Virus record (IMG/VR): IMGVR_UViG_3300042898_003801
Span: 1-64,000 of that record
DNA from: a virus
Length of the DNA stretch: 64,000 nucleotides
Direction: 5' to 3' (one strand)
In this document: positions 56,625 to 64,000 of the stretch, one piece after another
How the letters are laid out: each line of letters starts with the position of its first letter
Position numbering within the stretch: position 1 is the stretch's first letter
Position numbers and translations under genes: made by a program
Notes under the pieces: generated by a model
Told to the model about the DNA's origin: nothing
The model's database searches: none
The model's input: only the letters and a program-made list of their open reading frames with translations

Positions 56625-57521
56625 ATGGCAGACGAACAAGCAAAACCTACCACAGAAACCCCAGTGGCGCCGGGTCAGCAACAAATCCAAGTCAACATTG
56701 ACTATTTAAAAACCACAAGGGTGCACATTTGCATGCCCTGTTATGGTGGTATGCTCACAGAATCTACGTTTATGAGTTATATCAAATGGAGCAATGCCGC
56801 TCGTCAGTTGGGCATTGACTGGACCATGGAAACCATGACCAATGAAAGCTTGATCAGTCGTGCTAGAAACACCCTGACTGCTAAATTCTTGCACAACAAG
56901 GATTCCACACACCTGATGTTTATTGACGCAGACATTGGGTGGGAACCCTGGCACTTGATGGTATTGCTAGATCGTCAAGTTGATGTGATTGGCGGACTGT
57001 ATCCTATGAAAAGCCTGCCAGTCAAATGGTGTGTGAATGGATTCGACGGTGCAGAAGAAGGCCCCAATGGCCTACAAGAAGTTACCAAAACAGGTACAGG
57101 ATTTTTATTGATCAAACGCGATGTGTTTGAGAAAATGGATGCTCATCCTGCGGTGAAACCGTTTATGAATGATATTGGATTGCCAGTGGAACTTAATCCG
57201 CACATGAAAACCTACTTTGATACCGCAGTACGTGAAAATCGTTACTACTCAGAAGACTGGACATTCTGCGAAAACTGGCGTGATCTAGGTGGTAAAGTAT
57301 GGGTAGACAAACGTGTGCTGCTGAAACACACAGGAACTTATGTGTTTGATTTTGCCACACAAGATAACTTGTACAAAGAACTGCACAATTTGGCCTTGGC
57401 CAACGGCGCAGCCCTGGGCGGTGCTGCGGGTGTTGCTGCACCAGTGGATGTTCCCAAGCCTGTGGAAGCCAAAGTTTTAGCATCAAGCACTTCTAAAAAG
57501 AACAAAACCAAAGCCAAGTAA
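56625..57521 (+). CDS. GT-A-fold glycosyltransferase-like protein
   Basis: 298 residues. VHICMPCYGGMLTESTFMSY opens the fold, SLISRARNTLTAKFL binds the nucleotide, and LMFIDADIGWEPW carries the DxD metal site (Asp101, Asp103). A conserved GGLYPMKSLPVKW and SEDWTFCENWRDLGGKVW follow. The C-terminal 50 residues are Ala/Lys-rich. Related proteins are widespread in large phages, where glycosylation of virion proteins or DNA is suspected. Position among late genes supports virion glycosylation. Confidence 0.78.
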   Translation: MADEQAKPTTETPVAPGQQQIQVNIDYLKTTRVHICMPCYGGMLTESTFMSYIKWSNAARQLGIDWTMETMTNESLISRARNTLTAKFLHNKDSTHLMFIDADIGWEPWHLMVLLDRQVDVIGGLYPMKSLPVKWCVNGFDGAEEGPNGLQEVTKTGTGFLLIKRDVFEKMDAHPAVKPFMNDIGLPVELNPHMKTYFDTAVRENRYYSEDWTFCENWRDLGGKVWVDKRVLLKHTGTYVFDFATQDNLYKELHNLALANGAALGGAAGVAAPVDVPKPVEAKVLASSTSKKNKTKAK

Positions 57522-57527
57522 CTATTC

Positions 57528-57536
57528 GGTAAATAC
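57528..57536 (+). promoter_or_regulatory. T4-type late promoter box
   Basis: GGTAAATAC, 7 bp before the ATG of the 1475-residue gene. Confidence 0.5.
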
Positions 57537-57543
57537 AGTTCGT

Positions 57544-60500
57544 ATGAACATCACCGAATTAGATTCCTATAACCTTGCCGACGCAGTAAAATTCAATGAC
57601 AAATTGAACCCTGTGATCTGGCAAGGCCAGCACATGCGCCCCGAAGTTCGCGATCAACTGCTGACCATTGCAGAAGATTTTCGCGAACATCTTGGGCTTG
57701 CCAACATAGACGTCAAAGACATCACAGTGCTGGGTAGCAATGCCGGCTACACATACACTCCACATTCTGACATTGATCTACATTTGGTAGTTCGAATGCC
57801 ACATGCCGATAACGAAGTGTACCGTGAATTGTTTGATGCTAAAAAGTACCAATATAATGACACCCACAACATCACCATTGGCGGATATGAAGTTGAGCTT
57901 TATGTAGAAGACGCAGACAAGCCTGCAGTCAGTCAAGGTGTGTTCAGTGTGTTGAACAACGATTGGGTGCATATACCACGACAAAGACCTGCCACAGTGA
58001 ATGACAATGCAGTTCGCAGCAAATACAATGATCTCAAGCACAGAATTGATTCAGCAGTTGCTGGCAAAAATTTGACCAAAATCTCACAGTTGATTGACAA
58101 AATCAAACGCATGCGCTTGGCCGGATTGGCCCAAAACGGCGAACTGGGCGGAGAAAATCTTGCGTACAAAATGCTACGTACACAAGGTGATATTTCTCGA
58201 TTGCATGATGCACGTAATGCTGCACATGATGAAGAGTTAAGTCTAGTAGAATCCACCATAATGTCCAAGCCCAGGATGACCTATGGATTTAATAGCAAAA
58301 AGAAGCTGGCCGAAGTAGAAATAACTCCGGATGGTGTTAGCCCTAGTACCAAAATGTTCTTGAGTGAAACCGATGATGAAAGTATTTTACGAGATTTTGT
58401 GGCATTCTGTGCAAAAGAACTTGAATTAGAAACAGAACCACAAATACGATTGCGTAGAGATCCAGCTTGGTCAGCACGAAACCGAACATTTGGTCGTTAT
58501 GATCACGACACAAACCAATTGGAAATCAGCATAGGCAATCGGCACATCATGGATGTGTTGCGTACCTGCGCACACGAACTCACTCATCAACGTCAAGGTG
58601 AAACACAAACAATAGCGCCCGACTCTGGACACACAGGATCACCTGAAGAAAATGAAGCCAATGCAGCAGCCGGCATTATCATGCGTCGATACGGTGCCAT
58701 GCATCCGGAACTGTTTGAAAAGTCCACAGTGGCAGAAGCCAGTGGGTATATTCCTACCACTGCTGAAATGCATGATCCCAGATTTGAGATGGCCATTACT
58801 CAGGATGTACGTCCTGGCGCCATTGGTCGTGCAGCCAATGCTTTTTTACTAAACACCGACGCACAAGGTCATCCACAAGAACTACGCCCAGACGGCCTGG
58901 TCAAGCGATTGGCTGAACAGTTGGCCGCTTTCAAACGACCATTGAGTGAAGCTGAACAACTAGACGAAATCAACATGGGTGGCAAAAGCCTAAGAAAGTT
59001 GTCAAAGTCTGTTGATGCACGAGCCGGCATTGAATTTGAAATGATTGTGCCCAATGTTGAAGGCGGCGAGTATGATTTTCAGCCAGAGCCTGATTATGAC
59101 AATTACAACGAAACTGCCCGGGATATTGATGGAATCATTGAATTTTTTGATGACCGCGATTTTAACGGCGCCAGAGCCATAAGAGAGTTGCGAACTGAGC
59201 TTGAGTCAAATTACCTTGATTGGCGTGAAACTAAAATTTACGAAGACTGGACCGATAACGGATTTGATTTCTTTGCTGAATGGGTGGCCAACAACATTGA
59301 TCCAGAAGAAATTATTGCTTACCTTGACAAAGATTCAGACTATAACATAACCAAAGACGACATACTGAACTATTCCAATTATCTGTGGGAAGAAGCCGGC
59401 GAATCCAGAGACGAAGCTCTTGAAGAATTTAGAGATGAAAAAAAGGATGATGGCGAGTATGACGAAGAACAATGGTTGAGATCTGAAGGCATACGAGACA
59501 TGCAGGATGTAGAAAGTGCTTATAGTACTAGGATTACTTGGCCCCACTGGACCGAAGACGATGGCATGGGCGATGGCACTTACAGTATAGAAGCAGTGGC
59601 TGAAAGTTTTGAAAAGGCCATTGGTCGACCAGTGATGTGGGGCGACGATTATCACAACATAGATCGCGACGATGCATATAGTCAAGGTGCGTATATTGTT
59701 GAGCCTGACGGCAGCTTAGAAGCCAATAGTGGCAATGATCGCGGATTAGAATTTATTAGCCCACCCTTGCCTCTGGATGAACTGGCCAAGGACATGCAAA
59801 AAGTCAAAAAGTGGGCCGACTCCAATGGTTGCTATACCAGCAAAGCAAACAAAACTGGCCTGCATATCAATGTGAGTGTACCGGGACTTGATGCAGAAAT
59901 GAAAAATCTTGATCTTGTCAAACTGGCATTGTTGTTGGGTGACAACTATGTGGCTAAAGAATTTGGAAGATTGGGTAATACCTACGCCAAGTCAGTGTAC
60001 AATATTGTCATGAACAATATAAAAAATCGTCCCGAAACTGCAGAAGTTTTGTTGGATCGCATGCGTGAAAATCTAAGCAAAGCTGCCACTCGTGTGATAC
60101 ACAACGCCCAGACAGACAAGTACAGTTCAATCAATGTCAAAAATGGCTATATTGAATTTAGATCTCCAGGTGGTGATTGGTTGGATGCAAACTTTGATAA
60201 GATTCAAACGACACTAGAACGATTTGTTGTGGCCACTGATGCAGCAGTGGATCCTGCAAAGTATCGACAAGAGTATCTAAAGAAACTGTATCGTGCATTG
60301 AGTGGCACAGAGATTGAACACGGTAGAAATCCTGCTACCGGAAAGAAAACTTTTAAGATTGCTACCGAAGCAGACTTTGCTAACCTGTTGTCAGAATACA
60401 TGGCTGGAAAAATCAACCGAGAGGAATTGACAAGAATTGCCGCGGAGCAACGTCAACTCGGCCAAGACAAGCCCAAAGACAAACAACAGTATCGCATGGT

Positions 60501-61971
60501 CAATCCTGACACCTATCAAGAATATGCAAGGTTCACTGCTACCAGTGCCGAAAAGGCTGATGCACAGGCCAAACTCTATGCCGCTGAAAACGACATTGCT
60601 TTTTACAACTATATTGTTTTAGATTCCGGCATGCAAGTAGTGGGCGGAGATATACGCCACACTGCAACTCCTGGGCGACAAAGTGATCCCAATGGTCGTT
60701 ATGAAATTATAAATCGTGCCACCGGAGCGGAAGCTCGGCCAAGATTCATGTTCAGTGCGGTACCACAACAAATACCCTATGTGTTGCAGGCCTGGGCCAA
60801 CAGAAACGGCACTGCACCCACAGACTGGACAGTGATCGACACAGAAAGTGGCATTGAAGTAAATTCAACAACACCAACAACTGTTGGCGCTTCAAGAGTT
60901 GAACCACTATGGACAGTGAGCTTGCTAGACAACATGGCACGCTATGTAGAAGTTCGTGCACCAAATGAACTGTCAGCATTGGCGGCTGCGCATGAAACTG
61001 ATCCAACAAACTTCCCAATGACAGTGACCACAGATGATGTTATCATTACTCCAAGGGCACAACAATTACCAACTCCACGTCCGATACCGGGTGTAGAAGA
61101 CGTTCCACTTGATCTTGAATTTGCACAAAGGACTGTTCCAGGATCTACTATAGACCTAGCACAACAACGAGCAACACCCGGTACATTCACTGGTGCGTGG
61201 AAAGTAGTAGACAGCAACACTGGAGAAGAACTCCACAGATTCAGCGGTATAGGCAACAGCCAAGAAGATGCTAACAGAGTTGCTGGACAATGGGTACGAA
61301 GCAACAGTATTGCAGTTCCCACTGAAGTGTATCCAATAATGAGTGAGTCAGTGACTGAATCATTTATCAATGCTTTGATCAAGCTTGATCAAGAACCTTG
61401 GGCTCTGACTGAATCTACAAATAATTTTGAAATCAAAAAAAGCAGTTTGTTTGATAAAACAGTACAGAACAAATCAGAGCAACTTCCTGATTTAGCAAAT
61501 AAAATACAAGAATTTTTAAAGTTTAAAATGGTCACGCCAGGTCAACCCTGGGGCAACGACTCTCCGTTTATTGCTGCAGGACCACTGGGGTCTGCAATAC
61601 CAAAATTACGACACGCACATTTAACCAGAGACCTTAGTTTATATTATACCATTGAAGGTCGCAATCCCACAGTCATCAAACTGTATGGCGTATTCAATCA
61701 TCACGAAAGTGGCACAGGAACTCCTAAGAATATTAACAAACAAAAAAACTTAGCAAGACAATTGGTCAATCAGGAAGTTGCTGAAACTAAAAATCCCAAC
61801 ACAACCTATAAACTATGGTCTGCTCCTGTAAAAATAAAACAGCCGACCTACACAGGCTACATTGATGTTGCTGTGACTGCACAAAATGCACATTTGGCCA
61901 GACAATTAATGAAAGCACAGTACGGTGTGGCAGACTGGGAAATTGGTAGTGTAAAAGAAGTAAAAGTATGA
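57544..61971 (+). CDS. Giant multidomain virion-associated enzyme: NTase, zincin, amidoligase
   Basis: 1475 residues. Domain 1: Pol-beta-type nucleotidyltransferase with LGSNAGYTYTPHSDIDLH (63-80), the GS and DxD catalytic pattern. Domain 2: metallopeptidase with HELTH at 344-348 and a downstream SPEENEANAAAG that may give the third zinc ligand. Domain 3: amidoligase-like (COOH-NH2 ligase) with AGIEFEMIVP near 496, GLEFISPPL near 733, TGLHINVSVPG near 772 and IEFRSPGGDWL near 870. Residues about 985-1270 hold four divergent repeats (YRMVNPDT, YEIINRAT, WTVSLLDN, WKVVDSNT). Sites like PLSEAEQ and TVAEASG could be prohead-protease cuts that release the domains. Confidence 0.82.
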   Translation: MNITELDSYNLADAVKFNDKLNPVIWQGQHMRPEVRDQLLTIAEDFREHLGLANIDVKDITVLGSNAGYTYTPHSDIDLHLVVRMPHADNEVYRELFDAKKYQYNDTHNITIGGYEVELYVEDADKPAVSQGVFSVLNNDWVHIPRQRPATVNDNAVRSKYNDLKHRIDSAVAGKNLTKISQLIDKIKRMRLAGLAQNGELGGENLAYKMLRTQGDISRLHDARNAAHDEELSLVESTIMSKPRMTYGFNSKKKLAEVEITPDGVSPSTKMFLSETDDESILRDFVAFCAKELELETEPQIRLRRDPAWSARNRTFGRYDHDTNQLEISIGNRHIMDVLRTCAHELTHQRQGETQTIAPDSGHTGSPEENEANAAAGIIMRRYGAMHPELFEKSTVAEASGYIPTTAEMHDPRFEMAITQDVRPGAIGRAANAFLLNTDAQGHPQELRPDGLVKRLAEQLAAFKRPLSEAEQLDEINMGGKSLRKLSKSVDARAGIEFEMIVPNVEGGEYDFQPEPDYDNYNETARDIDGIIEFFDDRDFNGARAIRELRTELESNYLDWRETKIYEDWTDNGFDFFAEWVANNIDPEEIIAYLDKDSDYNITKDDILNYSNYLWEEAGESRDEALEEFRDEKKDDGEYDEEQWLRSEGIRDMQDVESAYSTRITWPHWTEDDGMGDGTYSIEAVAESFEKAIGRPVMWGDDYHNIDRDDAYSQGAYIVEPDGSLEANSGNDRGLEFISPPLPLDELAKDMQKVKKWADSNGCYTSKANKTGLHINVSVPGLDAEMKNLDLVKLALLLGDNYVAKEFGRLGNTYAKSVYNIVMNNIKNRPETAEVLLDRMRENLSKAATRVIHNAQTDKYSSINVKNGYIEFRSPGGDWLDANFDKIQTTLERFVVATDAAVDPAKYRQEYLKKLYRALSGTEIEHGRNPATGKKTFKIATEADFANLLSEYMAGKINREELTRIAAEQRQLGQDKPKDKQQYRMVNPDTYQEYARFTATSAEKADAQAKLYAAENDIAFYNYIVLDSGMQVVGGDIRHTATPGRQSDPNGRYEIINRATGAEARPRFMFSAVPQQIPYVLQAWANRNGTAPTDWTVIDTESGIEVNSTTPTTVGASRVEPLWTVSLLDNMARYVEVRAPNELSALAAAHETDPTNFPMTVTTDDVIITPRAQQLPTPRPIPGVEDVPLDLEFAQRTVPGSTIDLAQQRATPGTFTGAWKVVDSNTGEELHRFSGIGNSQEDANRVAGQWVRSNSIAVPTEVYPIMSESVTESFINALIKLDQEPWALTESTNNFEIKKSSLFDKTVQNKSEQLPDLANKIQEFLKFKMVTPGQPWGNDSPFIAAGPLGSAIPKLRHAHLTRDLSLYYTIEGRNPTVIKLYGVFNHHESGTGTPKNINKQKNLARQLVNQEVAETKNPNTTYKLWSAPVKIKQPTYTGYIDVAVTAQNAHLARQLMKAQYGVADWEIGSVKEVKV

Positions 61972-62252
61972 CACAGCAATTTGTGAAAGTTGTGGCTGAT
62001 GTTCACTGTGATTATGAGACTGGTCAACTGCCTATCTATAGACTGTATGTGAACAATGAATTGTTCACAGAACGCACATGGATCTGGGAAAATGTTTATC
62101 TTGAAGAAATGATACCTATATTGGCAGAACCTGGTGATTACAAGATCCGTTATGAGCTGGTACCGGGCACTTCTGCAGGGTTAAATATACAGAACTTGCG
62201 AGTAGCAGAAGGCACTGCTACCATACAAGATTCCACAGTGAGGATAAGATAA
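61968..62252 (+). CDS. Conserved small virion protein
   Basis: 94 residues. VVADVHCDYETGQLPIYRLY, NNELFTERTWIWENVYLEEM are well conserved in related phages. All-beta, probably a small capsid or tail accessory protein. It overlaps its neighbours by 4 and 1 bp. Confidence 0.7.
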   Translation: MTQQFVKVVADVHCDYETGQLPIYRLYVNNELFTERTWIWENVYLEEMIPILAEPGDYKIRYELVPGTSAGLNIQNLRVAEGTATIQDSTVRIR

Positions 62253-62449
62253 TGCGAGCACAAGAATTTATACGTGAAAATGCATCAGCAGGTGCCACAG
62301 GTTCAGGCAGTATCGCCACCGTTGCCACACCCATGGGCGGTGTGATTTCTCGAAATGCCGGCAGTTTCTTTGCCGGGCATAAATACTCTAATGACGAGAC
62401 TCCAAACACGCCAGAGTCTTACAAAACATACAAGAAACGGAAAAAGTAA
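62252..62449 (+). CDS. Small basic virion-type protein with MRAQEFI tag
   Basis: 65 residues. It starts MRAQEFIRENASAGATGSGS, an N-terminal tag type that I recall repeated on several late proteins of such phages and that may direct them into the prohead. The C-terminus is basic (YKKRKK). Function unknown. Confidence 0.6.
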   Translation: MRAQEFIRENASAGATGSGSIATVATPMGGVISRNAGSFFAGHKYSNDETPNTPESYKTYKKRKK

Positions 62450-62889
62450 TGTTAGCTGATTTGTTAAAAACACTGTTGGGAACACAGTTTGCACACTATG
62501 TGAAAGCACATGCTTTTCATTGGAATGTAGAAACTCCTGACTTTTATCAGTATCACAAGTTTTTTCAGAAAATATATGAAGATGCCTATTCTGCAGTGGA
62601 TCCCATAGCAGAATATATCCGTAGCCTGGGCGAATATGCACCAGGCAGTATGGAACGTCTTTTAGAACTCAGTGTAATACCCGGACAAAGCAAAATACCT
62701 CGCGCCCGACTCATGGTAGAAGAATTGCTGGCCGACAGTGAAATCTTGGTTGATTTGTTGAACCAATGTTTTACTGCCGCCACCCAAGAAAACAAACAAG
62801 ACATTGCCAATTTCATTGCCGAAAGATTGAGTCAAACCAACAAGTTTGCCTGGCAACTACGTGCAACACTAAAAGAGGTAAGGGCGTGA
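62449..62889 (+). CDS. Dps/ferritin-like protein
   Basis: 146 residues, four-helix pattern. HAFHWNVETPDFYQYHKFFQ with His24, then YEDAYSAVDPIAEYIRSLGE with Asp51 and Glu55, reproduce the H...DxxxE ferroxidase site of Dps proteins. A third and a fourth helix follow. Dps oligomers oxidise iron and bind DNA. Here it lies among virion genes and starts on the last base of the preceding stop. It could protect or condense DNA or be a structural shell protein. Confidence 0.83.
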   Translation: MLADLLKTLLGTQFAHYVKAHAFHWNVETPDFYQYHKFFQKIYEDAYSAVDPIAEYIRSLGEYAPGSMERLLELSVIPGQSKIPRARLMVEELLADSEILVDLLNQCFTAATQENKQDIANFIAERLSQTNKFAWQLRATLKEVRA

Positions 62890-62890
62890 T

Positions 62891-63505
62891 ATGGATTCTG
62901 AATTCCGCAGCATAGTTGAACGTTTGGCCGTTCTTGAAGGACGAATAACTCCGGTCACAGTCCGGCATGGGCTTAATGCTCAGCAGAAATCTGCACATCA
63001 ATTGCCTGCGCTGTTCAAGCCCAAAACTGTGTCAGTACTGAACGCAAAAACTGATCCTAAAAATCCCATGGCAGGATACATGGTAGGCGATAGTGTACAA
63101 GACGATCGAGACGTTGTGGAAGATGTGGTTGACAAGGTAAAACGAAGCCTCACTGACTATTTGAAAAATCTTGAAGATGAAATACGAGTTGACAGCGACC
63201 TAAAAGATAAAACACACAACGACACAGATCTCAAGCAAAAATCTGCTGAGATTCGCGACCTAGTGCCAAAAATCCAAAAGCAAAACACAGATGAAGGCTA
63301 TCCTGTCATAGCCATTGCCATGGAAGACGGCAGCAATTGCGAATTGCATGGAGATGAAAACACAGGTTATGAAATTCGTCGCGGTGGTCGTGCATTGAAA
63401 ACTCGTTTTGAAAATGTAGATCATGCACGTATGGCAGTGGAAATGTTTAATGCACGTATGCGAGCACGTCATCCCGAACAACAAGATTACATTGAGGAAA
63501 AATAA
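62891..63505 (+). CDS. Conserved virion-associated phage protein
   Basis: 204 residues. RSIVERLAVLEGRITPV, QKSAHQLPALFKPK, AGYMVGDSVQDDRDVVEDVV and the C-terminal GYEIRRGGRALKTRFENVDH. The middle is charged and helical. Resembles hypothetical proteins adjacent to head genes in related phages. Ends EEK and overlaps the next ATG by one base. Confidence 0.65.
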   Translation: MDSEFRSIVERLAVLEGRITPVTVRHGLNAQQKSAHQLPALFKPKTVSVLNAKTDPKNPMAGYMVGDSVQDDRDVVEDVVDKVKRSLTDYLKNLEDEIRVDSDLKDKTHNDTDLKQKSAEIRDLVPKIQKQNTDEGYPVIAIAMEDGSNCELHGDENTGYEIRRGGRALKTRFENVDHARMAVEMFNARMRARHPEQQDYIEEK

Positions 63506-64000
63506 TGTTAGTACAAGACCTATTTGAAAATCGCACGAATGATGCATACAAGGTATTTCAGCAACTGGCTGTTGCAGTGAATCGTAGTCAAGACATTGAT
63601 TTAAAAATAGGTCGCGAAATGATGCCTATTGCTTATTGGCAAGCCAGACATTTGTTGGGTCAATACAAAAGCATTGTTAAAAATCAAGGTCCAGATGCTG
63701 GCATGACATTTTTGTCTGATTACAACACAATCTCTGCAGCATTGGATGCCATGGATGCTAAACTGGCCAGTTATAAAAATATTGGATCTGTGCCAGGTCA
63801 ACGTGGTGTGGCCGAAAATGAAGAACAAAACCCAGTGGCCGGTGCTATCACTAGAAGGATACTGACACAACGCACAGACTTATTGAGCAAGTATGGCCCT
63901 GTGTTGGTAACACAGGCCATTGATGATGTTGCAGACTTTGTGGGTGATACAGAAGAAATTGGCTCCAGTGACGTCAGCGGTTGGGTTCAGCAAGTTGAAC
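63505..64000 (+). CDS. Late phage protein, 3' end outside the window
   Basis: 165 codons are visible, with no stop before the window ends. MLVQDLFENRTNDAYKVFQQ, a helical region with GREMMPIAYWQARHLLGQY and NEEQNPVAGAITRRILTQRT. The N-terminal QDLFEN resembles the tag of the gene at 62252. Preceded by TGAGGAAAAATA as ribosome binding site. Function unknown. Confidence 0.65.
   Translation, partial: MLVQDLFENRTNDAYKVFQQLAVAVNRSQDIDLKIGREMMPIAYWQARHLLGQYKSIVKNQGPDAGMTFLSDYNTISAALDAMDAKLASYKNIGSVPGQRGVAENEEQNPVAGAITRRILTQRTDLLSKYGPVLVTQAIDDVADFVGDTEEIGSSDVSGWVQQVE

Noticed and set aside
1-64000. Prophage or integrated element signs (integrase, attachment sites, IS elements)
   Set aside because: No integrase, transposase or flanking direct repeats were seen. 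The segment is phage-like throughout.

Overview
The window looks like part of the genome of a large T4-related tailed phage (myovirus), probably uncultured and from an aquatic bacterium. The evidence is a sliding-clamp loader of the gp44 type, a GroES-like co-chaperonin of the gp31 type, PhoH, long glycine/asparagine-rich tail-fibre proteins, many small conserved myovirus proteins, tightly overlapping genes, and T4-type late promoter boxes (TAAATA) before structural genes. The family relationship to cyanophage-like myoviruses is from memory of protein families, not from a search. The host is uncertain. The classical sigma-70 promoters and a Bug/TctC-type periplasmic binding protein, a family most abundant in Burkholderiales, would fit a proteobacterium. 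I saw no tRNA, rRNA, CRISPR array, IS element or integrase.

Layout. 1-446 is the end of a minus-strand virion protein running off the edge. 584-8766 holds small conserved phage genes with a cupin, a metallophosphoesterase, a gamma-glutamylcyclotransferase-like protein, a ParB-like protein, a GIY-YIG-like protein and a DNA methyltransferase. 8848-10960 has a secreted Ala/Lys/Pro-rich peptide, a headless gene remnant, a GT9-like glycosyltransferase and the first SGNH hydrolase. 11033-17401 is an early region: tiny genes driven by a repeated promoter-leader cassette (TTGACC, 17 bp, TATAAT, then usually AAGGAG). 17451-20599 has a virion protein, a SleB-type wall hydrolase with a membrane partner, and a full-length translation initiation factor IF-1. 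20601-23929 has a minus-strand SGNH/acyl-adenylate ligase pair, then Fe/Mn superoxide dismutase and an A-type Fe-S carrier. 23987-31508 is a structural block. 31511-37216 has the co-chaperonin, radical SAM/SDR pair, clamp loader, HAD phosphatase and PhoH. 37387-47838 is dominated by accessory enzymes. 47948-50604 is a lysis cassette (Rz with nested Rz1, GH19 endolysin, 3-TM holin). 50654-53786 has DnaJ and ClpA. 53761-64000 is a late virion/capsid-associated block including a 1475-residue multidomain protein and a Dps-like protein.

The most unusual aspect is the accessory load. Seven SGNH-hydrolase-like genes and seven P-loop genes of sulfotransferase type are spread singly or in pairs between conserved phage genes, many visibly more AT-rich than their neighbours. 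One translationally coupled operon joins a periplasmic binding protein, two sulfotransferase-like proteins, a 2OG-Fe(II) oxygenase and an APS-kinase/nucleotidyltransferase fusion. Together with an acyl-adenylating enzyme, glycosyltransferases, radical SAM and SAM methyltransferases this suggests a phage-encoded pathway that decorates a glycan or small molecule with acyl or sulfuryl groups. That function is inference. The other genes suggest control of host physiology: translation initiation (IF-1), protein folding and turnover (GroES-like, DnaJ, ClpA with a ClpP-docking loop) and oxidative/iron stress (SOD, Fe-S carrier, Dps).
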